A program made the position numbers and the translations under genes. From JBOHNS01 sp050730835 (lineage in GTDB: Bacteria > Patescibacteriota > Saccharimonadia > Saccharimonadales > UBA4665), in contig JBOHNS010000014.1 in assembly GCA_050730835.1 (NCBI GenBank), positions 1 through 18,523 of the forward strand: DNA of 18,523 bases, given 5' to 3'. Below are positions 1 to 5,986 of this stretch, one piece after another. The notes beneath the pieces were generated by a model. It was not told the DNA's origin. It was given only the letters and a program-made list of their open reading frames with translations, and searched no databases. The first letter of the stretch is position 1. Every line of letters begins with the position of its first letter.

Positions 1-618
1 CCTATTTATCCCTTCAACGGCAACGCTAAAGACGCTACCCCCTACAGCGACAACGGCACCGTCAACGGCGCCACGCTGACGGATGACAGATTTGGCAACA
101 TCAACAGTGCCTATAGCTTCAATGGCAGTAACCAAGTTATACAGCTACCCAATAATAGCGTTCTAGAAATTGGAACAGGCAGCCACAGCTGGTCAGCTTG
201 GTTCAAAACTTCATCCACAAGTCGAGGCGGCATATACAGAATGTCCGGCTCATCAAATGCTAATGGTGTATTGCTTGATATTGGCAACGGCACACCTGGA
301 CGGCTCGGCTGTGAAATAGGATATTCTCCTTATGTTTATGTCACATCGCCAGCCAATAATTATGATGATGGCAATTGGCATCTATTTGTATGCGTGCTGA
401 ATCGTACAGCAAATACTCTAAATATGTATGTTGACGGGCAACTTGTAAAATCAGTTAATAGTGCTGCTCTTGGGAGTTCCAATTTAGTTTCGGGAGCTAG
501 TCCTACCATCGGCTCGTTGGGCAATCCTTACTTTGACGGCAGCATTGACAATCTCCGCGTCTACAACCGCGCGCTGAACGTGGCTGAAGTCCAGGCGCTG
601 TATCATTTATCCGATTAA
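1..618 (+). CDS. LamG/concanavalin-like domain surface protein, C-terminal part (5' end outside window)
   Basis: The frame is open from base 1 to the TAA at 616-618, giving 205 residues of a protein whose start lies upstream. The visible part is one LamG-type (laminin G / concanavalin A-like) beta-sandwich. It opens with the typical YPFNGNAKD and AYSFNGSNQVIQLP segments, continues with WSAWFKTS and NWHLFVCVLNR, then YVDGQLV, and closes with the family's usual FDGSIDNLRVYNRAL and EVQALY. Such domains sit at the C-terminus of large secreted or surface-attached proteins and usually bind sugars or proteins. No membrane anchor or sortase signal follows the domain. Export cannot be judged because the N-terminus is missing. 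The family assignment is firm; the ligand and full architecture are unknown. Confidence 0.85.
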   Translation, partial: PIYPFNGNAKDATPYSDNGTVNGATLTDDRFGNINSAYSFNGSNQVIQLPNNSVLEIGTGSHSWSAWFKTSSTSRGGIYRMSGSSNANGVLLDIGNGTPGRLGCEIGYSPYVYVTSPANNYDDGNWHLFVCVLNRTANTLNMYVDGQLVKSVNSAALGSSNLVSGASPTIGSLGNPYFDGSIDNLRVYNRALNVAEVQALYHLSD

Positions 619-720
619 TGGCTGCCTGCTAGAGTATGGGCAGATGAAAATTCAGATTATTAGCTTGCAGCGATCGTTATTGAGAGCGAAGCCACGCAGA
701 CAGGTTTTGTAATTATTACT

Positions 721-767
721 TTGGTGTTCTGCGACCCGATGATTTATAATTGAAAATATAGAAGGAG
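721..767 (+). promoter_or_regulatory. Promoter and ribosome binding site for the coiled-coil/trmD pair
   Basis: A perfect -10 hexamer TATAAT (745-750) lies 18 bp after a weak -35-like TTGGTG (721-726). A Shine-Dalgarno GAAGGAG (761-767) sits 7 bp before the ATG at 775. The predicted leader is about 20 nt. This is the only promoter-like signal before trmD, so both genes are probably co-transcribed from here. Confidence 0.55.
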
Positions 768-774
768 CATCGGT

Positions 775-1182
775 ATGGCGGATTTAAAGATTGATGATAT
801 ACGGGCGGTAATTCGCGAAGAGGTAGCGCCGCTCAAAACCGACGTCACCGAACTCAAGTCCGACGTCTCAACCTTAAAGACCGATGTCGCTGATCTCAAA
901 ACTGACACTTCAATCCTTAAAACTGACGTTGCCGAACTCAAGTCCGACGTCTCAACTCTCAAAACCGACGTTGCCGAACTCAAAACCGAGCAGCGGCGCC
1001 AGGGCGTGTTGCTGGAAGCTATGGATGATACGCTGCAAACGGCTTTGGAAAATCTTTCGGCCAACTTGAAAGTTAACAACCAAGTCAACGATCACGAAGA
1101 GCGGATTGCAAATATCGAGGCCGACCAAGATGTTATAAAATCCACCGTCAAGCTTCATACGCAGCAGCTCAAATCAAACTGA
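775..1182 (+). CDS. Heptad-repeat coiled-coil protein, translationally coupled to trmD
   Basis: This encodes 135 residues starting at an ATG with a good Shine-Dalgarno. I do not recognise a named family. Residues 20-75 are eight perfect heptads of the form LKTDVxx or LKSDVxx, with leucine and valine at core positions and Lys/Asp alternating outside, so a long charged parallel coiled coil is expected. The flanks (IDDIRAVIREEVA, and NDHEERIANIEADQDVIKSTV) also look helical, so the whole protein may be one rod. It has no signal peptide or membrane segment. Its TGA (1180-1182) directly abuts the ATG of trmD with no gap and no separate Shine-Dalgarno, which implies translational coupling. The repeats are near-identical at DNA level, so the rod length could vary between strains. 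Confidence 0.75.
   Translation: MADLKIDDIRAVIREEVAPLKTDVTELKSDVSTLKTDVADLKTDTSILKTDVAELKSDVSTLKTDVAELKTEQRRQGVLLEAMDDTLQTALENLSANLKVNNQVNDHEERIANIEADQDVIKSTVKLHTQQLKSN
832..999 (+). repeat. In-frame 21-bp tandem repeats encoding the coiled coil
   Basis: Eight 21-bp units beginning CTCAA or CTTAA encode the heptads. Two halves share an almost identical 42-bp higher-order unit (peptide LKSDVSTLKTDVA appears twice). This is a coding minisatellite that could expand or contract in frame. Confidence 0.7.
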
Positions 1183-1839
1183 ATGACAATTCAAATTATT
1201 AGTTTGTTTCCGGAGATGTTTGGCGGCGTGCTGAATTCTAGCATGCTGTGGAAGGCACAAGATCGTAAAATTGTGGATTTTGAATTTATCAATCTGCGCG
1301 AGTTTGGCTTGGGTCCGCGCCGGCAAGTCGATGATACGCCTTATGGCGGTGGCGACGGTATGCTTTTAAGGCCGGAGCCATTAATTGCGGCTATCGAAAA
1401 AGCCAAAGCTAACGACCCAGAGGCGCTTACGCTTTTGCCGACGCCGCGCGGCCAACTTTATAAACAATCTGACGCTAAGGCGCTGGCCACGAAAAACCAA
1501 GCTTTAATTTTAGTTTGCGCCCGATACGAAGGTTACGACGAGCGGATTACTGATTGGATTGACCGGCAATATTGCGTCGGCAATTACGTGTTAACTGGCG
1601 GCGAATTGCCGGCCATGGTGATTATTGATTCGGTGGTGCGCTTGCTGCCGGGTGTTTTGGGCGGTGAAACTTCCACTGAAATTGAATCATTTCAAGACGA
1701 TGATAAAACTATAGAATTTCCGCAGTACACGCGGCCAGAAGATTTTCGCGGCCAAAAAGTCCCGCCAGTTTTGCTAAACGGCAACCACGCCGAAATCGCC
1801 AAATGGCGCCACGAGCAATCAACAAACGGTAGCGTTTAA
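1183..1839 (+). CDS. trmD: tRNA (guanine37-N1)-methyltransferase TrmD
   Basis: TrmD is a SpoU/SPOUT-fold enzyme that transfers a methyl group from S-adenosylmethionine to N1 of G37 in tRNAs reading CNN and some other codons, preventing +1 frameshifting. The 218-residue product carries the hallmark motifs: ISLFPEMF at the N-terminus, DDTPYGGGDGML near residues 50-61, VCARYEGYDERI near 111-122, and the knot segment YVLTGGELPAM near 135-145 followed by DSVVRLLPGVLG. The usual CGRYEG is CARYEG here. It is slightly shorter than the typical 230-250 residues, with a trimmed C-terminal domain. It begins immediately after the upstream stop codon. In many bacteria trmD sits with rpsP, rimM and rplS, none of which is next to it here. 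Confidence 0.95.
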   Translation: MTIQIISLFPEMFGGVLNSSMLWKAQDRKIVDFEFINLREFGLGPRRQVDDTPYGGGDGMLLRPEPLIAAIEKAKANDPEALTLLPTPRGQLYKQSDAKALATKNQALILVCARYEGYDERITDWIDRQYCVGNYVLTGGELPAMVIIDSVVRLLPGVLGGETSTEIESFQDDDKTIEFPQYTRPEDFRGQKVPPVLLNGNHAEIAKWRHEQSTNGSV

Positions 1840-2129
1840 GGAAAAGAGCAACTTTGGCAATATGTTTCCATTTTGACCGCGCGATGATAATTTGAGCGGT
1901 AAGCGAAATTTATATGCCGAGCGTAGCGAAGCAATATAGTTTGCACGGCGAAGTATATGCTTAAACCGGAATTATTTCTTCCGTTAAAAAGATAGAATGA
2001 TGCCGCGAGTAGCTATAGAAAAACCGCAAGCTTTGTCTCATTAGCTCGCCAAATGGCGAAAATCTCATAGCCGCTAGCCCGCTAGCTAGTTGTATAATAG
2101 GATAAATACTTTTAAGGAGGTTAAATTTT
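1840..2129. other. Gene-free spacer between trmD and sodN
   Basis: No open frame of credible length is seen. The spacer has a weak imperfect hairpin CGGAA/TTCCG (1967-1983) without a U-run, a short hairpin TCGCC-AAAT-GGCGA (2046-2059), and clustered GCTAGC-type sequence (2073-2087) just before the sodN -10. No convincing terminator for trmD is visible. Confidence 0.4.
2093..2120 (+). promoter_or_regulatory. sodN -10 element and strong Shine-Dalgarno
   Basis: A perfect TATAAT lies at 2093-2098 and an AAGGAGG Shine-Dalgarno at 2114-2120, 9 bp before the ATG at 2130. There is no good -35. Instead the -35 area holds repeated CGCTAGC sequence (2072-2088), which might be an operator; that part is speculation. 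Confidence 0.55.
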
Positions 2130-2513
2130 ATGAAATTAAATTTTATTAAACCGGTTTATGCGCATTGTGATTTGCCGTGCGGCGTGTACGATCCGGCGCA
2201 GGCGCAGGTTGAGGCCAAAAGCGTGCACGAAATTCAAAACAAAATGGCCGGCTTTAGCGGCGACGACCGGATGCGCGCGGTTATCATCAAAGAACAGCGC
2301 GCTGAGTTGGTCAAGCATCATTTGATGGTTTTGTGGGCCGATTATTTTAAGCCGGAACATTTGGCAAAATACCCGGATTTGCACGATAAATTTTGGCGGG
2401 CAATTAAGCAAGCCAGCGATTGCAAGCATCACGCCGAGCCGGAATCAGGGCAAAAATTATTGGATCGAATCGATGAAATCGCCAAAATTTTCTGGGAGAC
2501 TAAAAAAGCTTAA
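2130..2513 (+). CDS. sodN: Nickel superoxide dismutase SodN
   Basis: Ni-SOD dismutates superoxide to oxygen and hydrogen peroxide in the cytoplasm as a hexamer. The 127-residue precursor has an 11-residue leader (MKLNFIKPVYA) followed by the diagnostic nickel hook HCDLPCGVYDP. After cleavage behind Ala11, His12 becomes residue 1 and supplies its amine and imidazole; Cys13 (mature Cys2) and Cys17 (mature Cys6) supply the thiolates. The rest (AQAQVEAKSV, KHHLMVLWADYFKPEHL) matches the four-helix bundle of the family, and the mature length of 116 is typical. The start is fixed by an AAGGAGG site 9 bp upstream. The gene for the dedicated leader peptidase follows, as in most sodN loci. The assignment is very secure. 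Confidence 0.97.
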   Translation: MKLNFIKPVYAHCDLPCGVYDPAQAQVEAKSVHEIQNKMAGFSGDDRMRAVIIKEQRAELVKHHLMVLWADYFKPEHLAKYPDLHDKFWRAIKQASDCKHHAEPESGQKLLDRIDEIAKIFWETKKA

Positions 2514-2515
2514 GC

Positions 2516-2638
2516 AGGACTTACGCATTTTGCACATTTTGGGCGAAAACCTGCGCTCCTTATTCCGCCGTACCAGTAGTACGGCTGCATTCCGATGCTC
2601 GGTTTTCATCCCAAACTGCACTAAAATGCGTAAGTCCT
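2516..2638. repeat. 123-bp imperfect palindrome (MITE-like) between sodN and sodX
   Basis: The ends are a perfect 16-bp inverted repeat (AGGACTTACGCATTTT at 2516-2531 and its complement at 2623-2638). The interior continues as an imperfect palindrome, and the centre is a perfect 7-bp stem GCCGTAC/GTACGGC (2567-2573 and 2579-2585) around a 5-nt loop. The whole element folds as one long hairpin. It begins 2 bp after the sodN stop codon and ends inside the sodX reading frame. I see no clean target-site duplication. It encodes nothing plausible. It is most likely a small non-autonomous inverted-repeat element (inference). Confidence 0.75.
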
Positions 2639-2964
2639 ATAGCGGTTTTCTGGTCCGGCGCGTGGCAGGCGATAGTATGCTGCCGGTTTTAGATGAGGGC
2701 AAAATTGTTTTGGCGCTTAGGCATATTAAGAAGCTAAAACCTGAGCAAATTGTGGTTGTGCGCCACGACGGTGTTGATAAAATTAAGCGCGTGCAGAAAA
2801 TTGCTGGCCAGCGCGTGTTTGTGCTCGGTGATAATTTGGCTGCCAGCACGGACAGCCGCAGTTTCGGCTGGCTGCCGATTGAAGCAATCATGGCTAAAGT
2901 TATTTGGCCGCGGCTAGCAAAAACTCTCAGGCCTCGATATGGCGGAAACGCCAAACACCGATAG
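2626..2964 (+). CDS. sodX: Ni-SOD maturation protease SodX (S26 signal-peptidase family)
   Basis: SodX removes the SodN leader so that the N-terminal histidine can bind nickel. From the ATG at 2626 it has 112 residues. Catalytic Ser17 lies in GDSMLP, the general-base lysine is Lys54 in KIKRV, and the S26 box follows as VLGDNLAASTDSRSFGWLP. The frame stays open upstream to 2473, overlapping sodN and crossing the palindrome, but that stretch resembles no protease. The ATG at 2626 is itself part of the right arm of the palindrome and has no Shine-Dalgarno, so translation may depend on coupling with sodN. The C-terminus overlaps the convergent permease gene by 38 bp. The function is well supported; the exact start is uncertain. 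Confidence 0.88.
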   Translation: MRKSYSGFLVRRVAGDSMLPVLDEGKIVLALRHIKKLKPEQIVVVRHDGVDKIKRVQKIAGQRVFVLGDNLAASTDSRSFGWLPIEAIMAKVIWPRLAKTLRPRYGGNAKHR

Positions 2965-3672
2965 CCATTAACACAATCAGCGTGCCGACTAAAACCGAAA
3001 AATCTTTAACGTAGCCAAATTGGCTTTGGTTAATTAGAGCTTCGCGCAGCGCGTCCACAGCGTAGCTGATCGGGTTAATTTCGCCGATTATACGCAGCCA
3101 ATTTGGCGCGCCGGTCAGCGGATACAAAGCGCCGGACAAAAAATACAGGGGGAAAATCAAAAATTGGTTGATCGCCTGAAAGCCTTGCATGTCGTTGACG
3201 AACGAGCCGATAGCCGAGCTAAAACTGGTCAACGCCAAGGCTAAAAGCGTTAAAACGACCAGCGCGAGCAATAATAAAAGCCAATCGTGCGGCCGAAAAC
3301 CGAGCGCCAGCGCAATAAAAAATACCAACATGCCCTGCAAGGTTGAAGTCGTCGCGCCGCCCAGCGCGCCGCCGATCATAATTTTAAAGCGCGACACCGG
3401 CGCGACGAGCGTCTCTTTCAAAAAGCCAAACTGCTTATCAAAAATAATATTGGCGCCGTAAAAAACGGCCGAAAATAGCACCGTTTGCACCATAATTCCA
3501 GGCACTAAAAACTGGAAATAATTGCCCTGGCCGGCTTGACGAATACCGAACCAAGGCCATAGCCGAGCGCCAGCAAAAATAGTAGCGGCTGGCCAATCGC
3601 GCCAACCACGCGCGACTTGGCGCGGAAATAGCGTTTGATTTGGCGCAGCCACAGAACGTAGACAACTCTCAT
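2927..3672 (-). pseudogene. ABC-2 type transporter permease (DrrB-like), one-base frameshift
   Basis: This is the membrane subunit of a drug/daunorubicin-type ABC exporter. The family N-terminus is readable from the ATG at 3672-3670 (MRVVYVLWLRQIKRYFRAK, then QPLLFLLALGYGLGSVF), with GGAG about 7 bp upstream. That frame ends soon after. The rest continues in another frame from about 3538 as AGQGNYFQFLVPGIM, FGFLKETLVAPVSR and FPLYFLSGALYPL to the TGA at 2927. Restoring one base near 3536-3537 (gtc-aa to gtc-aaa) gives an uninterrupted GSVFVKAGQGNYFQF. The joined protein would be about 248 residues with roughly six membrane segments, normal for the family. Either the gene is broken or the assembly lost a base. 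Confidence 0.85.
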
Positions 3673-3673
3673 A

Positions 3674-3815
3674 AAACGGCTCCGCGATTAGTCATTAGCC
3701 TGTCACCTGCCACCAAACATTGGCTCGAAGCATGTGACAATGAAGCAAAAAATTGTGACACGATAATCTTGGATAGTATCGTGACACGTTACAGGAAAAT
3801 TGTGGCATTTTCGGC
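3674..3815. promoter_or_regulatory. Intra-operon spacer with hairpin and repeated TGTGACA boxes
   Basis: Between the ATPase and permease genes is a 142-bp spacer, unusually long for such a pair. It holds GTGACA at 3734-3739, 3755-3760 and 3781-3786, two of them extended to GTGACACG. A 7-bp inverted repeat CACGATA/TATCGTG (3759-3765 and 3777-3783, 11-nt loop) overlaps two boxes. It could be a regulator site or an mRNA processing hairpin. No coding potential is seen. Confidence 0.35.
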
Positions 3816-4620
3816 TCATCGCATGCTCCTGGAGCGCCGCCGCGCGCGCCAGGCTTCGCTCGGACTAACCGATTCGTCGCGCAATGCTTTGCCGGTTAAT
3901 TTTAGATAGGCTTGCTCCAGCGATTTGGTTTTGGTTTGTTTCATGAGCGCTGCGTTCGTGCCGCTAGCCACAATTTTGCCGTGGTCGATGATGGCGATGC
4001 GCTGGGCGACGTCGGCTGCTTCTTCCAAATAATGGGTGGTGAAAAAAAATCGTCATCTGCTCGGATTGGCTCATTTTTTGCACATAATCCCAGAGCAGGG
4101 CGCGAGTTTGCGTGTCCAGACCGAGCGTTGGTTCGTCCAGAAATAAAACCTGCGGATGATGCAGCAAGCCGCGGGCGATTTCCAGTCGGCGTTTCATGCC
4201 GCCGGAAAAGGTGATAACTAGCGAATCGCGGCGTTCCCATAATTCCACCAGCCTTAGCAGTTCTTCGATTCTTGATTTTAGTTCGCCGCTAGCCACGCCG
4301 TACATGACGCCGTGGATTTGCATGTTTTCGTAGGCCGTCAGTTGGTCGTCGACGCTGGGATCTTGAAACACGATGCCAAACGAGCGGCGCGCTGCGGCCT
4401 GGTCTTTGACAACGTTGTGGCCGGCTAAAGTTAATTGGCCGCTACTAGGCTTCAGCAAAGTCGTCAGCATTTTAATGGTCGTCGATTTGCCGGCACCGTT
4501 GGGACCGAGAAAAGCAAAAATTTCGCCTCTATCGACCTTAAAACTAATATTATCGACCGCCGAAAATTCGCCGAATTTTTTAGTCAAATTTTCGGCGGCA
4601 ATCATTACATCTTTTGCCAT
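3816..4620 (-). pseudogene. ABC transporter ATP-binding protein (DrrA-like), frameshift in an 8-base homopolymer
   Basis: This is the nucleotide-binding subunit partnering the downstream permease. The first frame runs from the ATG at 4620 and has Walker A GPNGAGKST (residues 39-47), the Q-loop region IVFQDPS, the signature FSGGMKRRLEIA and Walker B VLFLDEPTLGLD. After MTIFF it turns to nonsense (HHPLFGRSSRRR). A second frame resumes the family exactly: TTHYLEEAADVAQRIAIIDHG with the switch histidine, then LEQAYLKLTGKALRDE, ending at 3816. The junction is a run of eight A (plus strand, 4041-4048); seven would restore IFFTTHYLEEA. The joined protein is about 267 residues. The cause may be a homopolymer sequencing error, a real lesion or slippage-based variation. 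The start sits 7 bp after a -10-like TACAAT. Confidence 0.85.
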
Positions 4621-4627
4621 TAAATTT

Positions 4628-4660
4628 ATTGTAGCATAGTTACTTAGCTTAAGTAAATAA
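4628..4660 (-). promoter_or_regulatory. Leaderless-type promoter of the ABC operon with overlapping palindrome
   Basis: On the minus strand TACAAT (4633-4628) lies 7 bp before the ATG at 4620, so transcription would start at or next to the start codon; no Shine-Dalgarno is present. An ACTTA-GCT-TAAGT inverted repeat (4642-4654) overlaps the spacer/-35 area and could be an operator. Confidence 0.45.
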
Positions 4661-4679
4661 TTTTAAGTATAACTTATAT

Positions 4680-4826
4680 ATTTTGCTTCATATTACCGAG
4701 CGAAAACTTCCGGTCTAAATAATTATAGTCACCAGTCATGAAGTATGAACTCGAGGACTAAGAATTATAGACTATGGATTTAAGCTTAGCTGTTTTTTGT
4801 TTTGGGGTTTGCTTGCTACTAAATTT
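4680..4826 (+). repeat. Dispersed ~150-bp intergenic repeat, copy A
   Basis: This copy runs from ATTTTGCTTCAT (4680) to TGCTTGCTACTAAATT (about 4826). It aligns over its length with the reverse complement of 12575-12729. The best-conserved core is around 4774-4805 (ATGGATTTAAGCTTAGCTGT followed by a T-rich stretch), with gtctaaataatt and gtcatgaag also shared. It has no coding potential. It lies downstream of the metallopeptidase gene and upstream of the ABC operon promoter. Confidence 0.75.
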
Positions 4827-4878
4827 ATTCCAAACTGTGTTTGCAATCGACAGATCCTTAAAAACTTAGAATTTGAAA

Positions 4879-5274
4879 TTAATTTATGGGATGTTGTTTT
4901 TCTTGGCTTTCCAGCTGGCGGATTTTGGCGTGGTTCAAGCCGTAATAATGGGCGATTTCGTGCCAGACCGTGCGGCCGATTTGGTTTTGCAGCTGGGACA
5001 AACTATGACAAATTTGCTCGATTGGTTTTTGAAATAGGGTAATTTTATCCGGCAGCAGTTTGCTGGCGCCTTGGCGCTCGGTCAGCGGCACGCCTTCGTA
5101 AAGTCCCAGCAATAAACTGTCGCCGCGGATGCGCAGCTTGCCCAGTTGCGCCGGGCTGGGCTCGTCCTCGACGATTAAAGCCACGTTTTTCAAGCTGTCG
5201 ACATAAATTTGCGGCAGATTGGCGACGGACTTATTAAAATAAGTTTCAAAATCTTGTCGGCTGATTTGGTACAT
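4879..5274 (-). CDS. Zincin-like metallopeptidase family protein
   Basis: This is a 131-residue soluble protein of the small zincin-like metallopeptidase family (Pfam Zincin_1 type), common in Actinobacteria and candidate phyla, with unknown substrate. The family layout is complete: a short N-terminal helix, VALIVEDEPS, LLLGLYEGVPLTER, LPDKITLFQKPIEQIC, then the zinc motif near residues 105-115, HEIAHYYGLNH. His105 and His109 should bind zinc with Glu106 as catalytic base. As I remember the family, an Asp usually follows the glycine; here a histidine (His115) gives the metzincin-like HExxHxxGxxH. There is no signal peptide, so it is probably cytoplasmic. The start is leaderless-like: TATAGT (5287-5282) lies 7 bp upstream and there is no Shine-Dalgarno. 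Confidence 0.85.
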   Translation of the reverse strand: MYQISRQDFETYFNKSVANLPQIYVDSLKNVALIVEDEPSPAQLGKLRIRGDSLLLGLYEGVPLTERQGASKLLPDKITLFQKPIEQICHSLSQLQNQIGRTVWHEIAHYYGLNHAKIRQLESQEKQHPIN

Positions 5275-5281
5275 AACTAAT

Positions 5282-5287
5282 ACTATA
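5282..5287 (-). promoter_or_regulatory. -10 element of leaderless type for the metallopeptidase gene
   Basis: TATAGT on the minus strand is separated from the ATG by the 7 bp attagtt. The spacing implies a transcript beginning at the start codon. No clear -35 is seen. Confidence 0.45.
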
Positions 5288-5328
5288 ACTTATATAGCAA
5301 AATGTGCGGGTCCTTATCAGATTGCATG

Positions 5329-5364
5329 AAAATAGCCGCGCTTTTTGAAAAGCGCGGCTATTTT
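5329..5364 (-). terminator. Strong Rho-independent terminator (symmetrical, probably bidirectional)
   Basis: A perfect 17-bp stem, AAAATAGCCGCGCTTTT (5329-5345) with its complement at 5348-5364, closes around 2 bases. The GC core is flanked by A and T runs on both sides, so it works on either strand. It lies 28 bp downstream of the RRM gene and just before the metallopeptidase promoter, separating the two units. Confidence 0.9.
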
Positions 5365-5391
5365 AACTAGGAGTACTTTTTAAAAGTATTT

Positions 5392-5667
5392 CTAGTTGCG
5401 GAATCCGCCGCCGGTGTTTTCGCGCGGGCGAGCCATGTTGACGACGATCGTGCGACCTTCGACTTCTTTGCCATTGAGCTGGTCAATGGCGGCTTTGGCT
5501 TCGTCTTCGCTCGACATTTCGACAAAACCGAAGCCTTTTGAGCGTCCGGTTTCGCGGTCCATAATGACCTTGGCCGATACCACGCTGCCGACATTGGCAA
5601 AAATTTCACCAAGACTGTCGTCATTCAGCGCGTAGGGCAAGGAACCAACAAAAAGTTTGGTTGCCAT
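5392..5667 (-). CDS. RRM-domain RNA-binding protein
   Basis: A 91-residue protein made of a single RNA recognition motif plus a short Gly/Arg tail (ARPRENTGGGFRN). RNP2 is LFVGSLP at residues 5-11 and RNP1 is KGFGFVEM at residues 44-51, both with the aromatic residues that stack on RNA. Small RRM proteins of this kind occur in cyanobacteria and many candidate phyla and are often cold- or stress-related; the target here is unknown. The start is ATG at 5667 with AGAGGA about 10 bp upstream. A long leader with its own hairpin precedes the gene and a strong terminator follows, so it is probably monocistronic. Confidence 0.93.
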   Translation of the reverse strand: MATKLFVGSLPYALNDDSLGEIFANVGSVVSAKVIMDRETGRSKGFGFVEMSSEDEAKAAIDQLNGKEVEGRTIVVNMARPRENTGGGFRN

Positions 5668-5858
5668 AAAACGTTTGCTATCCTCTTGTTAATTCTCTTA
5701 AGGTAAGTTAGCGGATCAACACACGGCAACTTAGCTGCTCCTTATAGTAGAAGTTAATATTTCTAGAACTTTAAACTTTAATAGTAAACTAAAAGTAATT
5801 TTCAAGCAGCTTATTTCTAGTAGCTCTAATTATAACATGCCTTGACTCGTCTCGGCAA
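5668..5858 (-). promoter_or_regulatory. Promoter and long 5' leader of the RRM gene
   Basis: On the minus strand, TTGCCG (5858-5853) and a perfect TATAAT (5834-5829) are 18 bp apart, predicting a start near 5823 and a leader of about 155 nt. The leader contains an inverted repeat TAAGTT/AACTTA (5705-5710 and 5729-5734). Long structured leaders are usual for cold-shock-type RNA-binding protein genes, so post-transcriptional control is plausible but unproven. Confidence 0.5.
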
Positions 5859-5887
5859 GGGCTTTTTGGTGTTAAATCAAAAGCCCT
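5858..5887 (-). terminator. Probable terminator hairpin of the LPNTG surface protein gene
   Basis: A perfect 9-bp inverted repeat AGGGCTTTT/AAAAGCCCT (5858-5866 and 5879-5887) with a 12-nt loop lies about 100 bp after the surface protein stop codon. There is no distinct U-run beyond the stem, so efficiency is uncertain. Confidence 0.45.
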
Positions 5888-5986
5888 CTTAAAGCCGTGG
5901 AATCTGGAGACTGGGAGATGGAATTTGCGATGGCGGCGAACTAGTAATATTACTAAATTCAAACTGCTAAAACATTAGCTACTAAA
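5888..5986. other. 3' untranslated region of the surface protein gene
   Basis: No gene is seen. It contains a perfect 14-bp palindrome TAGTAATATTACTA (5942-5955), 31 bp after the stop codon of the surface protein. Being uninterrupted, it is more like a protein site than an RNA hairpin; its role is unknown. Confidence 0.3.

Noticed and set aside
828..999. Tandem 21-bp repeats considered as a CRISPR-like array
   Set aside because: There are no spacers; the repeats are contiguous, in frame and encode heptads of a coiled coil.
2473..2625. Upstream extension of sodX beginning within sodN
   Set aside because: The extra 51 residues overlap the end of sodN and translate the palindrome; they do not resemble any S26 protease N-terminus.
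3529..3545. Programmed -1 ribosomal frameshift in the permease gene
   Set aside because: No slippery heptamer or downstream structure is visible at the junction; a missing base explains it more simply.
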